A DNA stretch of 64,000 nt from Symbiodinium natans (Eukaryota; Sar; Dinophyceae; Suessiales; Symbiodiniaceae), in NCBI GenBank assembly GCA_905221605.1, contig CAJNDS010002255.1, positions 320,001 through 384,000 on the forward strand, written 5' to 3'. Both the position numbers and the translations under genes were made by a program. The notes below the pieces were generated by a model. The model was not told where the DNA came from. It saw only the letters and a program-made list of their open reading frames with translations, and did not search any database. Position 1 is the first letter of the stretch. Every line of letters starts with the position of its first letter. Positions 1 to 11,300 of the stretch are shown one piece after another.

Positions 1-151
1 TATATATATACATCTATAACTAATTATATATGTATATAGATAGATAGATAGATAGATGTACATATATACATACATACATACATACATACATACATACATA
101 CATACATACATACATACATACATACATACATACATACATACATACATACAT
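1..151. repeat. TA and TACA microsatellite
   Basis: The first 57 bases are TA/GATA-rich and bases 58-151 are a nearly pure TACA tetranucleotide array. Any open frame across it is low-complexity and not a gene. Confidence 0.95.
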
Positions 152-189
152 AGATGCATGTAGCTGTGTGCAGGTCCATCCCGTGGACC

Positions 190-3100
190 TCGGACCACGG
201 TCCGGATACCGACCGTGACGGTCGCCGCTGCGCGCCTGACAAGCAAATACTTGGGGCCTGCTCTGCGTTCCAGACTCGTAGGTTTTAGGGTTGAAGAATT
301 CAGGAATTAGGGTTTGGGGTTTAGGGTTGGAGGATTCAGGGTTTAGGGTTTGGGGTTTAGGGTTGAAGGATTCAGGGTCTAGGCGGTCTAGGGTTCAAGG
401 ATTCAGGGTTTAGGGTTGAAGGATTCAGGGTTTGGGGCTAGGGTTGAAGGACGTTGAAGGATTCAGGATGTAGGGTTTAGGGCTGAAGGCTCCCCGAAAC
501 CAAAGTGCTCGGCCGTCCTGGCGATCTCGCAGTAGCCGAGAACGCTCCTCCTGCACAAGTCTGCAAGCAACACCAACACTCGTGTACACACCTTGCTGTC
601 GCTGTCGTTGCAAACTTGTAGCTGGAGTCATCCTCAGGGCCGCTACCCTGAATCCTAAACCCGAAACTCTATACCGCTGCCTGATCAATGAGCTTGGCGT
701 CGACAGTCGCTCCATCAACATCCAAGCCATTCAGCTCCTGCGTTGATGAGGGTGGTGGCTCTGGTTGGAGGCGTGCCACAGTGCCGGCAACAAAATCCAA
801 GAACCTAAACCCTGAACCCCAAAAACATGACCCTAAAGCCCTACATCGCCAAAATCCCCAAACCCTCAAGCCCGAACCCCTCAAACTCCAAACCCGTCAG
901 ACCGTAACCCAAAAACCCGAAAATCCAGAAACCCCCAAGAACCCCCAAGAACCCCCAAAAATATTTAAGAAAACCCTAAACCCTAAACCCTAAACCCTAA
1001 ACCCTAAACCCTAAACCCTAAACCCTAAACCCTAAACCCTAAACCCTAAACCCTAAACCCTAAACCCTAGCCCTAAACCCCAAACCCTGAACAACCCTCG
1101 AACCCCCAGCCTTGACCAGTGCGGCAGCCTCAGCAGGGCTCGCGGCCTCGAGTACTGCCGACAGAGGGTCGCCCCCCCGGCCTCGCAGTGGCTCTGGAGG
1201 AAGGAGCTCTCTCTTTCCTTCTGTTTTGTGGGGTTTAGGGTTGAGGGTTTGGGGTTTAGGGCTTAGGGTTTAGGGTTTAGGGTTTAGGGTTTAGGGTTTG
1301 GGGTTTGGGGGGTTGGTCTAGAGTACGGGGGGGCCCATGTTTGGGACAAGAGCTGGAGGTAGGAGCGCTGGCGGTAGAAGAAGGGACAAGAAGCCGGGAA
1401 CAAAGCACCTAGGGTGTAGAGTTTAGGGTTTAGGGTTGGGGTTTGGGCAGGTTTCCAAGTGATGGTACCTTTGCGGGTACCCTATCATACAAGGGGCTCT
1501 ATACTACAACGGGAAGCCCCCAGCTACGCCTCATAAACCCTAAACCCTGAACCCAAGAACGGCACCATGACTTAAAGTTGTCTGAGGCAGCTGCCAAAAA
1601 ACGAGACGTGCTGAACCTTGCCCGTGGAGCCAAACTTGTCAAACCTGAGGCATCAAGATCAATTCTGCCAGGGCCGGCAGCCGAATATGGGGGCCTTAAT
1701 GATTCGAACAGGGTTTTGGGGGGGGGTTATGATGGTACATTATATTATAAAGGGGCCATGAACGAATACTATTAGCAATTATTCCGACCCCTAAATTAGG
1801 CACCTAAGCTTCCCGGCACAGGCCAGCGAAGGCACCCAAGCCCTTACACACATCCTGAGAGCTAGCCTCCCGCCTTCGAAATATTGGGGGTTTTCGAAAT
1901 TAGTGGTACCTTATAGGGGTCCTTATTATTAAGGGATCCTACTATTCGGGGGTCTATTTTTAGGGGTCCCGATTTTCGTAAACCCCATTAGAAACTTCTT
2001 GCTTGAAAGATCCCCCGCCCCCACGGAACCCCTCCCCCACGGAACCCCTCCCCCCTGCAAAGACCATCCTACGTCTCTCTCTTGCAATGAACTGCCCTGT
2101 GAACCCTAACCCAACCCAAACTAACCCTCTAAGCCTGGAAAAAGCTAAGACATCTAAATCCTGAAGGTAGCTCTAAACCTTCTAAGGTCTCCTATAACTG
2201 TAAACCCCAAAATCCAACCATAAATCTCTACAAACCCCAAAGCCGCGCAAGCAAAAACGCGAAAACCCGAAGCAAAACAAAGACGAAGAAACCACCCTCA
2301 ACTTATGAATCCATGAAACTCCTGAGAAAGGCCTACAAACCCTCAACGCCTAAACCCTAGACCCTAAACCCTAAACCCTGAACCCTAAACCCTAAACCCT
2401 AGACCCTAAACCCAGGGGCCCGGGCCAGTCCCGGTGCTTCGCTGACTCGGGGAGGTGCCGGGCCACCAGGAACTTCGAGTCGCCAGGCTCGGCCTTCAGG
2501 GGGTCTTCGGGAGGGAGAAGTTTGGGGGTGTAGGGTTTAGGGTTTAGGGTTTAGGGTTTAGGGTTTAGGGTTTAGGGTTTAGGGTTTAGGGTTTAGGGTG
2601 TAGGGTTTAGGGTTTAGGGGTTTAGGGGTTTAGGGTTTAGAATTCAGGGTTCAGGGTTCAGGGTTTAGGGTTTAGGGTTTAGGGTTTTTTTTAAGGCTTG
2701 GGGAATTCGGGCCTCAGGGCCTTAGGGATTTGAAGGGGTTGGGGGATTAGGGTTTAGGGTTTAGGGCTTGGGGTTTGGGGTTTGGGATGGTTTGGAATGG
2801 TTTGGGGTTTGGGGCTGGGGTGGTTTGGGGTTTGGGATGGTTTGGAGTTTGGGGGATTAGGGTTTGGGGGTTTGGGGGATTAGGGGTAAAACATTAAGGG
2901 TGTTTTGAGGGTTTGGGGGATTGGGGTGGGTCTGAGTCGCAAGCTTCTTTCGCATCACCATTGGTCGCCGTTGCCTCCTTGGCAGTCGAAGCACTAGGTC
3001 AAACTACTGTGCGGGATGCCTGCAGCATGAATCCAAACGAAGCTAGGACAGGTGCCCTTACAAACCCCGTTGAGTGTTTCAGGGGTTCAGTTAGGACCCC

Positions 3101-3989
3101 CTCGCAACCCCAAGAAGAAAGAGGTAGGCCCGCGACGGTGCGGGCTTTCTTGCGCCTAGGCTTGGGACACGCTCCTTTCGGAAGCTGCTTAGGGTTTTTG
3201 GGTTTAGGGTTTAGGGTTTAGAGTTTCGGGTCTAGGGTCCAGTGTTTAGGGTTTAGGGTCTAAGGCTTAAGGTTTAAGGTTTAAGGTTCAAGGTTTACTG
3301 TTTAGAGGGCCGGAATTCAAAACAGCGCAGCACTGTCCCCACTCGTAGGCCCCTTGCTGGTCTCTGTCAGCCTGAGGTCACATGCAGTTGCCACATGCAC
3401 TAAACGTTCAAGCGAACTGTGAAGAAGCCTTGCATGAAGATGGTTTAGGGTTTAGGGTTTAAGGGTTTAGGGTTTAGGGTTTAGGGTTTAGGGTTTGGCA
3501 TTTCATCACGGCTTTGATTCCTTCGCTTTCTTGGCTCAGGAAGCTGCACATACCTACGTGGTCGGAAGGAGATGCTTCCGAAACCTCAAACCTGAAGCGC
3601 CAATCATATGAGCATATCCCAAAAAGCCCTAAGCCCTAAGCCCTAAACCCTAAACCCTAAACCCTAAACCCCCACATTTAGTTTGCGAGGGTGATTTGTG
3701 CAGGGCCTCCTCGTCGTCAACGACTTCCACAACGTCCTCCTTGCCGTCGGGCTTGGCCTCCTGGAGCTTCACCCCATCCTCCTGAGCTTAGGGTTCAGGG
3801 TTCAGGGTTTAGGGTTTAGGGTTTAGGGTTTTGGGTTTTGCGTTTAGGGTTTAGGGTTTAGGGTTTAGGGTTTAGGGCTAGGGTTTAGGATTTCAAGGTT
3901 TTAGGGCTTTAGGGGGCATTTAGGGGCTCCTCCTGGGGCTGCTCGCTCTCCGCCTTCCCGCTCTCCGCCTTCCCGTCGTTCCCGCCCTC
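190..3989 (-). CDS. Unassigned acidic multi-exon gene (3' part, runs off the left edge)
   Basis: No family was recognised. In minus-strand order, good coding exons lie at 3933-3989 (19 codons, phase 0-0), about 3690-3781 (acidic; EDVVEVVDDEEALHK), 3500-3600 (VSEASPSDHVGMCSF), 3311-3371 (DRDQQGAYEWGQCC), about 3150 (basic; PKPRRKKARTV), 2925-2990 (KEATATNGDAKEACDSD), 2414-2520 (EPGDSKFLVARHLPESAKH), 1093-1225 (DPLSAVLEAASPAEAAALVK), 690-795 (ELNGLDVDGATVDAKLIDQ), 485-620 (VLVLLADLCRRSVLGYCEIA) and perhaps 190-245. The last large pair joins in frame as LIDQ-LQVCND. The exons sit as islands between telomere-like repeats, which appear to be the introns. The low-complexity N-terminal part and the more globular helical C-terminal part could belong to two genes. 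Exon ends other than 3781/3933 are approximate. Confidence 0.5.
284..480 (+). repeat. Degenerate TTTAGGG block
   Basis: A run of GGGTTTAGGG variants with TTCAGGG and TTGAAGG interruptions, G-rich on the plus strand. It separates coding islands of the minus-strand gene and is best read as intron. Confidence 0.85.
971..1310. repeat. Opposed telomere-like pair around an exon island
   Basis: A CCCTAAA array (about 971-1092) is followed by about 135 bases of non-repeat DNA and then a TTTAGGG array (about 1228-1310). The island is open on the minus strand (LSAVLEAASPAEAAALVK). The repeats therefore lie as C-rich upstream and G-rich downstream of the exon in the sense direction. Confidence 0.85.
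1311..1800. other. Intergenic or intronic stretch with weak coding signal
   Basis: Contains a short TTTAGGG run (1410-1450), a small GGTACC-centred palindrome near 1465-1490, and a degenerate AT/GGGG foldback at about 1690-1780. No convincing exon was found; the 1578-1775 plus-strand open frame includes repeat sequence and was not accepted. Confidence 0.5.
1885..1986. repeat. Hairpin element (about 100 bp)
   Basis: Imperfect palindrome: GGGGGTTTTCGAAAT at the left is answered by ATTTTCGTAAACCCC at the right, with GGTACC and GGATCC-type inner arms. It resembles the element at 14993-15092 in arm sequence (TTTACG / CGTAAACCC). Probably an intronic insertion. Confidence 0.7.
1990..2340. other. 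No gene seen; degraded C-rich telomere-like sequence
   Basis: A CCCCACGGAACCC direct repeat near 2020-2050 is followed by scattered CCCTAA, AAACCCC and similar words. No exon could be supported on either strand. Confidence 0.5.
2340..2910. repeat. Opposed telomere-like pair, then degenerate G-rich tract
   Basis: CCCTAAA at 2340-2413, an island at 2414-2527 that is open on the minus strand, then TTTAGGG at 2528-2690 and a degenerate GGTTTGGG tract to about 2910. On the minus strand the island exon is followed by CTGG|GTTTAGGG, a usable donor supplied by the repeat itself. Confidence 0.85.
3190..3500. repeat. Two G-rich telomere-like blocks
   Basis: TTTAGGG variants at 3190-3300 and 3441-3496 flank the minus-strand exon at 3311-3371, whose acceptor reads CCTCAG|GCTGAC. 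Confidence 0.8.
3625..3672. repeat. CCCTAAA block
   Basis: About seven C-rich telomere-like units (some CCCTAAG). On the minus strand they read TTTAGGG and follow the exon that ends near 3690. Confidence 0.85.
3782..3932 (-). other. Intron made of telomere-like repeat with direct-repeat ends
   Basis: The exon at 3933-3989 ends GAG CAG CCC CAG and the next exon starts at 3781 with GAG GAT GGG GTG. Joining them keeps the frame (SEQPQ-EDGVKL). The 151 bases between are almost wholly CCCTAAA on the sense strand. CAGGAGGA occurs at both junctions, as a target-site duplication would leave. The intron would run GA...AG, or could shift within the duplicated bases. Confidence 0.65.
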
Positions 3990-4031
3990 CTGCATGGGCC
4001 ATGTGCGTGGGCACCATACTTGAGTAGTTCA

Positions 4032-4120
4032 TTCCAAAATAGGGGTGCCCCTTATCTTCCCCAAATAGAATAGAATCCCCTTAAAGGGACCCCCAAAAAA
4101 GGGTACCCCTATTTTCGGAA
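4032..4120. repeat. Hairpin element
   Basis: TTCCAAAATAGGGGT at 4032-4046 is matched by ACCCCTATTTTCGGAA at 4105-4120, with a further internal stem. An 89-bp palindrome of the same kind as the intronic hairpins elsewhere in the window. Confidence 0.8.
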
Positions 4121-4383
4121 GCCCCCTTTAAAGAGGGTCTCTGCAGGCCCAGGTGCGGGGTCACTTCTCTACACTCAGGCCCCCTTTTGGGTGAGCTCTT
4201 TAGCAGCGCCAGCGCCTCCATTTTCGGCACTTCGCCATTGGAGGAGTTCTCCAGAAACCGCAACAGCGCATAGCGAAAACGGAGCAAAAAACATAATCGA
4301 GTGGGTAGCTAGACATATTTTCCTGTGAAAGCACTGTCTTCCTAATCTTGCTGCTGTAGAGACCCTTAACCCTGAACGCTTAT

Positions 4384-4489
4384 GGGGTTTACGAAAATAT
4401 GGGACCTCGAATATAAACCCCCAAATACTACGATTCCCATAGAACAAGGACCCCAAAATATGGTACCCACCCCTAGTAACGTAAACCCC
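4384..4489. repeat. Hairpin element
   Basis: GGGGTTTACG at 4384-4393 pairs with CGTAAACCCC at 4480-4489; inner arms carry AAAATATGG and CCCCAAAATATGG words. The terminal TTTACG/CGTAAA is shared with the palindrome at 14993-15092. Confidence 0.8.
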
Positions 4490-4585
4490 CGGAATGGGGT
4501 TGGGCCATGCCCTCAGTCAACTCAGAGCCATGGTGGGCAGCGGCGCACCTCTGTGGCGTCGGGCTGCTCCTCGTCACCCATCGCC

Positions 4586-5330
4586 TCACCCTGAGCATGG
4601 GACTGCAGCTGCAGATTCGAACTCGCAAGGATGTAGAAAAGCCCATACTGGGCGCACACACACACACACACACCTGTCAATGCGGGTGGGATAGCAGATA
4701 GCTGTTGAGTATGTTGAGGGCCGATGTGGCAAAGACTTGGCATAGCTCTGGCTTGCTGTGTGCCTCTCCTGGTGGTTCAACCGTTCAACCTGTCCAAGGC
4801 CCGTCATTGGCGGCTGGCACGCCCTTTGCTCCAACATGTCCCAGGCATCGGCCAGGCGCCGATGGAAGCATGCTCGCACCGTAGGCAACCGCCGTCCACG
4901 CTGCATGTCCAGGAGGCCAGCGGCTGGATGGCACATGAGAGCGCTGTGAGGGGCAAAACAACAAAGGTCTAACTGAGTCTGGAAACCTCTTGGTCCGAAC
5001 TAGGTCCTACGAAGGTTCCGCTGTCTTCCAGGACCGCATGGTCGCCATCCGCAGCGCATGCAGCGCCAGCGCCGTCGCGTCCACGATGCTCCGCGTCTAT
5101 CGGCCCTTCCCCCGGTCTACGCTGCAATGAGCGCAGTACACCTGCAAGTCGGCAGGTGCAGACGCCCTAGGTGGTTATCCGAGTCCGTGCCCTTTACACC
5201 CCAAACCCTCGGCCGCAAATGCACCGCAGGTAGCCGCTCGGCAGCGGCCCACGGGTTGAGACCGGCGGCAACCATGGCCATGGGATCCTCGACTCCTCGA
5301 CGTCCACACGCGCAGGTCTCCTAGACCGCC
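4586..5330 (-). CDS. Possible exons of an unassigned minus-strand gene
   Basis: Three stretches look coding on the minus strand: near 4795-4905 (RRLADAWDMLEQRACQPP), 5030-5095 (ATALALHALRMATMRSWK) and 5200-5300 (MVAAGLNPWAAAERLP). They lie in different frames with candidate GT donors between them, so they would be separate exons. They could be upstream exons of the gene at 190-3989. No family was recognised. A CA microsatellite at 4655-4672 lies inside a longer open frame and argues against that frame's 3' part. Confidence 0.35.
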
Positions 5331-6780
5331 AGACAGCAATCGCCTTGGGAGCGCCTTGCAGAGTCAGATCCCGATGTCGGATCGGGGATGGCTACAGGGT
5401 GCTCTGGCGCCCCCAAAACCGTACGCGAGAAACCTGTAGAAATGGTAGGAAACGGGCTAGAACACGCCAAGGCAGTCCCCTCTAGCATAGCACACCCTCC
5501 ATGAGAAAGGTGGCACGTGACTGATGAAATCTCTGAGTAGCGATGGTAGGCCATGGCCTGATGGTTGTCAGACCAAAGAGATTGATTCTCGCCAGCCAGC
5601 CGTTCACCTGCACATGGCCCTTCGCTTCCTGAGCAGAGGCAACAGGCAACCCAAACAGGAGAACGCCACCTCAAGGTGAGTGCTCCCGTGGTGCTCAACC
5701 GAGACATACGCCGCTGAGAGGAATCCAGAAAGTGACTGACAAGGGGGTTTCTTCCACAGAAGGGGGTAGGTTCAGCACGTGCCCTACGAGCCTTATGTGA
5801 GCCGATGCATCTTAAGTCGCCTGGAAGAACGTTCCCCTCTTGACCAGAGTGGCCAAGGCAACTCAAGCTCAAGCTCCCCTAATGCGGGAAACCGACTTTT
5901 CTTTTGCACTGCATCCAGACTGCGGCACTTGAACTCTGAGGCCACAGGAGCAAAAACCCGGCTGCCCAAGTGCCTGGACACCCAGAGCCGAACGCAGTCG
6001 GCCCCAAAACAACGCCCCAAACTTGGTTAACGAAATTTAACGAAGGAGCTACCAAAAGTCACTGGCTTTACCATTTGTAATGAGGTTACTAGTGCCGCTG
6101 AGCCGCACCGTACCGGATCGCAAGGCCCCAATGGACGCATTGCGCTGTGAGCGTCTCCGATGCCCTCTAAGCGATGGAGAGCCAGGCAGCGGAGACAATG
6201 GAGGGTTCTGAGACGCGGCTGCACTTCCAACACCTCTCAAACCCTTTGCGGCAGAAACCCGCAATAAAAAACACAAGAGAGCGCTTTTTCAAAACCGCCG
6301 GTGGCTACGGCAGGCAATGGTCTGAGGAAGGAAAAGTGGCCAAACCACAAGCTCCTTCAAGGAGCGGCTTCCCCCAGAAACTCTTGCAAATGTCTCTTGC
6401 ACCTATTCGGTGCCCTGATAAAACGCGCTGGATTGAAATTTTCATCCAGGTCTGGAACACAAGCCGATTGGACAGGACGGCGTGATGTTCTCAGCACACG
6501 CAGGCGCTTGCACTTGATGATAATCGGCCTACGAGATCCTACAAGATTTTTGATATGCTGGGGGGGAAGAATATGGGCCCGGCACGTTTGCTCGTTAGAT
6601 CCTGCTTGCGGTTCGCTTTCAAGTTCTGACTGATCAAGGCATGCCTACTGAGGATGCAACAGGAGACTTCTGCGGCTGCGTGCTTCGGGAAACTGTCAAG
6701 AAGACGAACCTTAAACCCTCAACCGCTCAGTTTCGGCTCTGTTGCCTACCGGACAACGTGAAGCACACAGCCGGATTCAG
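5331..6780. other. Ambiguous region, no supported gene
   Basis: Open frames exist on both strands (minus 5321-5872; plus 6174-6633), but none shows a recognisable motif or consistent splice sites. Unlike the flanks it carries no telomere-like repeat. Confidence 0.4.
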
Positions 6781-6981
6781 ATGTACACGTACAAGTCAGG
6801 AAGATGGATTGGCAGTATGCAGATCACCTCAAATCTCTGGAACCTTGGGGGGCAGCCACAGAGCTGAAGAAGACATGGTCAGATCCCAAAATTGTGCTCT
6901 GTTTTGGTGGTTCCGAATCGTCGGGCGGTTGGACAGAGCTTGCTATTTGGGCAAAAGGCCATGATGTAGAGAACTGCCCAG
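6781..6981 (+). CDS. Unassigned plus-strand exon
   Basis: A 201-base exon with acceptor GGATTCAG|ATGTAC and donor CCCAG|GTACGG, open in one frame (motifs WQYADHLKSLEPWGAA, KIVLCFGGSESSGGWTELAI). The composition is clearly protein-like: many W, G and hydrophobic residues with no low complexity. The opposite strand is poorer. Neighbouring exons were not found, so the gene it belongs to is unknown. Confidence 0.5.
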
Positions 6982-6999
6982 GTACGGAGTGCTTATGAG

Positions 7000-8236
7000 T
7001 GCAGCTTCCCGATGTTTTCCTTGAGTTGCGCACGCGCTCCTGGACGGCCCCCACGTCGAGACCTCGGTTCATGCGATCTGTGCCTGGCTCCTGTTTTTGT
7101 CGAAGACAAGTGTTTATGAACGACCCCTCCCTTACAAACACAGCACAACTGACCGAACGAGACTTGCCTTAGACACGGTAAATATTCGTCATTCTTTCAC
7201 GGCACGAAAGCAGTAACAGAGGGGCCATGCAATTTCCAGGGCATTTCTGATTCAGGGTTGCTTATAAGCCCCGCTCAACCCCAAACGCATCAGCCCAGCA
7301 GCCCAGCAGCCCATCAGTCCATTAGCCCATGAGCCCATGAGCCCATGAGCCCAGTGAACCATGAGCCCATTAACCCACTGCCCATCAAAAAGATGGTGCT
7401 TGAGAAGGATGTTCAGCCAAGGTGCGTCGGACGAGCACTATCCAAAGGCATTGACATCGTGGCCTGCGCTCGCGACGAACATCAACGCACCACGTGAAGT
7501 GTATTCATAAATATATATATATATATGTGTACATATACATCTATATGTACCTATATACACATAATGGTATATCACTATATATTTTTATGGCGCATAATTG
7601 TGTAAAATATACATAGAGTACAGGTTGAGAAGTGCGGGGTGCCTCGCTGCCTTCGGACGGCCGCCCTCAGAAGGAGCCAAGAAAGGGTGGACGAAGGAGC
7701 TCGCACTCGTGACAAAGAGCCCTGTAATTCCTTTGACTCTTTAGCCCTACCCCCTGAACCCTAAACACTAAACCCTAAACCCTAAACCCTAAACCCAAAG
7801 AGCCCTTTAACTCTGCATCTCTGTGTTTTCAGGACCCCGCTCGTGACGGCACCGTCGGACACCGGGAACTTGTGGGTTGCTCCTCGCTTGCCTCTGAAAG
7901 CACTGGGGTTACGCGGAGCCCTGAATCTCCCTGAAACCTACCCTCACCCCTAAAGCCCCCTAAATCCCTCTGTAAAGCGTAAAGCCCCTGTACAGCCCCC
8001 TAAAGCCCCCTAAACTCCCCTCAACAGCCAAGGGTTGGCGCCTCCCCTTGAGGGAGGCGGAGCGGGAGCAGCGCTGCTCGCGGCCTCTGCAGGCCTGGTC
8101 GGGACACTGGAAACCGCACCCGGGCGGTCCCCTAAACCCGAATTAAACCCTAAACCCTAAACCCTAAACCCTAAACCGCCGCATTTCTTTCCGCGAGTAC
8201 GCAGGTGACTCAGTTTTGCTGGGCAGGAAAGACAAG
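7000..8236. other. Intergenic region with repeats
   Basis: Contains a GCCCATGA/GCCCAGCA short tandem repeat (7285-7385), TA-rich microsatellite DNA (7505-7620), C-rich telomere-like blocks (7750-7795, 8140-8178) and CCCCTAAA variants (7940-8030). A possible short exon at 7834-7912 could be read on either strand and is not assigned. Confidence 0.45.
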
Positions 8237-8317
8237 CTAAGAGCTCCACTTGTTCGTGGGCGGCTTCCCTCCGGGTGCCGCCGCCGCCTTGCCCTTGAAA
8301 AACTCGTGATTTAGAGC
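8237..8317 (-). CDS. Kinase terminal exon (subdomain XI end and stop)
   Basis: Acceptor CTGTGTCAG|GCT, then ALNHEFFKGK, an alanine/glycine/proline-rich tail and KWSS before TAG at 8237-8239. The ALNHxFF motif marks the end of many CAMK-like kinase domains. Twenty-seven codons including the stop, phase 0. This fixes the 3' end of the gene, so the exons below 4 kb belong to something else. Confidence 0.75.
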   Translation of the reverse strand, partial: ALNHEFFKGKAAAAPGGKPPTNKWSS

Positions 8318-11300
8318 CTGACACAGGTTTTTCAATGATGCAATCAACTTGAGGACGAATCAGGTGCTGCTTGCCCTAAACCCTAAACCCTAAACCCTAA
8401 ACCAGGCGAGTCGGCACTGTGCCAGGGCCTCTCCAGCTGACGGGCGCTCCGCTGTTGTTTTTGACCTCAGAGCGAGGCATCCCGCCCAGACGCTTCCAGG
8501 CCAATCTGACGAAGAATCTGGTTGCTGAGGATGTGACAACAAAAGGAGCGCAAACTTCTTGCACGCTGGACCTCAAGGCCCATGTGTGTGTCTGGCGAGC
8601 TGTCCTCTCTCCAACACACAGGCTGCTTGCCGAGCTTGGGCGCGGGCTCAGCTTACTGTACAGGTCGCCATCATAGGATATCTGCCAGGCCCGGCTTTGA
8701 ACACGCTTGGAGCACCCTAAACCCTAAACCCGAAACCCTAAACCCTAAACTGAAACCCTAAATCCTAAACCCTAAACCCTAAACCCTCCCTAGACCCGAG
8801 ACTCCTGACAGTCTGGACACCGAACACAAGTGCTGAGGCCTTCTCCGTCACTGTCTTGTGCAAGGTCGCTGCCTGGCGGTGTGGGCATGTTAGGGTTTAG
8901 GGTTTAGGGTTTAGGGTTTAGGGTTTAGGGTTTAGGGTTTAGGGTTTAGGGTTTAGGGTTTAGGGTTTAGGGTTTAGGGTTTCGGTTTTAGGGTTTAGGG
9001 TTTAGGGTTTAGGGTTTAGGGTTTAGGGTTTAGGGTTTAGGGTTTAGGGTTTAGGGTTTAGGGTTTAGGGTTTAGGGTTTAGGGTTTAGGGTTTAGGGTT
9101 TAGGGTTTAGGGTTTAGGGTTTAGGGATGTCCACGGTTAAAATTCCCCCAAAGCGTCTGGGGGCTCCACCATGTCCTTGCCCACAAAGGGGGCACTGCCG
9201 GAGATGGCAAAGTGAAGAGTCCTGATTCGAGGCCCAAAAAAACCACGTACACATGAGGATCCCAAATCCGGGCTTTTCCAGAGTTCCCAAACAGGGGCCC
9301 TTATACCTCAATAGTAGGATCCTTATGTTTACGTGGGTTTTTGGGCCCCCGCAGAGCTTCTTGACCTGAAGGACTGCCTGAGGCCCCCGCGCCCCAGCAG
9401 CAAAAACATCGGCCTTGCATGGATCCAGCCCTCACAACATACACCATGCGGTTTAGGGTTTAGGGTTTAGGGTTTAGGGTTTAGGGTTTAGGGTTTAGGG
9501 TTTAGGGTTTAGGGTTTAGGGTTTAGGGTTTAGGGTTTAGGGTTTAGGGTTTGCGTCTTCTAGGTCCCAAAGATGCAAAACGAGACACTCGAGCGCAACA
9601 TGCCGTACCTCTTTAGAGTCCAGGCTCTGAAGTCATGTTCCCCACCCTCATCGGCCGGGCCTTTGCCGTACAGCGACCGCCCTGCAGCACCTGCAAAACT
9701 TGTGCTCCGCGAAGCTATAATACTGCACTCCGCACATGTTTTTCAAGATGGCCCTGTAGCTCATATTGATCCCTGGACACAGCTACAACGATTCGGCCTC
9801 TGGAGGAATGTAACCAGGCGAACCAACACGCTTGCGAGTTTCCTGCGCTGAAAAGCACTGGCTTCTAGCGACAACAGCATGGAGCCCCAGGAATTGAAGA
9901 AGGTTAGGGTTTGGGGTTTAGGCTTTGGGGTTCATGGAGGTTAGGGCTTCGAGTTTGGGGTTTGCAGTTTAGGGTTTAGGGTTTAGGGTTTAGGGTTTAG
10001 GGTTTAGGGTTTAGGGTTTAGGGTTTAGGGTTTAGGGTTTAGGGTTTAGGGTTTAGGGTTTAGGGTTTAGGGTTTAGGGTTTAGGGTTTAGGGCTCCTGG
10101 GCCTCGAGAGCTGCCGAGACAGAACCGAAACGACCAGCCCAGCCATGACCGGTCCGTCCCCCCCTTTCCGCCAGGAAACCACGAGCCTTGACCAAAAAGA
10201 AATACGAGCCTCTCACAGCATAGAGGGTAATCTCTAATCAGAGGTAAACAATACTAATCATACATACACGTGTATATATACATCTATATCTATATATATA
10301 TATAATGGATCTTAGTGTACAGGCAGAAAGAAGGAACTAAAGCCACACATTGCACCCTTTTGTAGTGATGACAGACGTGCAATCAGCAGACGCGGAGATT
10401 GCTAAGCCGCATTCCAAGACATGAAAATCCTAAAGCCGAAACCCCAGAGCCCTAAAATCTCCAAACCCACGAGACCCTAAGAGCCTTCAACCCCAAAAAC
10501 AATGCTCGAGCCCTCAAACACGCAAGAAAGACCCATAAAACCCTTCAAAGCACTTTAGAAAAGATACACACATAAACAATCCCTTTGAAAAGCATACCTC
10601 TGAACCCGGGAGCAGCCACAAAGCAGTCCTCGCTGTCACTGGCCTTGCATGCCAGCCCAAAGTCGGCCAACATCGGCCGCCCCCCTCCAAGGTTTAGGGT
10701 TTAGGGTTTCGGACTTAGGGTTTAGGGCTTAAGGTTTCGAGTTTAGGGTTTAGGGTTTCGAGTTTAAGGTTTGCGGTTTAGGGTTTGGGGTTTGGGGTTT
10801 GGGGTTTAGGGTCTATCTGAGAACCTAAGGCCAAGTCCAGAGCAGAGGTTTTATGGCGTCGATGACCCGTGGAACCCTAAACCCTAGATTTCGGTACACT
10901 TAAGTCGGGTACGCCCTAATCCCTACACCAACCCCCCAGTTTCGCGCAGAAGGAAAGGGAAGAAGGGGTGAAGGAGGGAAAGGGGTTTGGGGGGGGGGTT
11001 GTGGGGGGAGGGGAAGGGGAGAAAGATGGTTGGGTTAAGTTTAGGGTCAACCCCAAAACATCCCAACCCAGACAGCCCCCCAAACCCTAAACCCTAAACC
11101 CTGAACCCTAAACCCTAAACCCGGATTCCACGTGTTGCGAAGTTCCCCACAGCCTGTCTGGAGGAGCAAGTTCTCCGGCTTCACCTAAGGGATTTAGGGT
11201 TTAGGGTTTAGGGTTTAGAGTTTAGGGTTTAGGGTTTAGGGTTTATTGTTTAGGGTTTAGGGCTTAGGGTTTAGAGTTAGGGTTCAGAGGGTAAAGGCAC

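Noticed and set aside
5321-5872. 183-codon minus-strand ORF as a gene
   Set aside because: No recognisable motif, no splice support, and coding-like words shift between frames.
7834-7912. Aspartic-protease-like motif SDTGNLWVAP on plus after TTTTCAG
   Set aside because: Only one short exon-like stretch; the opposite strand is open too, and no other pepsin-family motif was found nearby.
8889-9126. Chromosome end or assembled telomere
   Set aside because: The arrays are short, interrupted, found in both orientations, and flanked on both sides by gene sequence.
9354-9851. Plus-strand fibronectin-III-like reading (PYLFRVQALKSC, preceded by SSKNIGLAWIQP)
   Set aside because: The upstream half lies antisense to the kinase exon 9391-9430, which is fixed by motif and phase, and the two plus-strand pieces do not join in a consistent phase.
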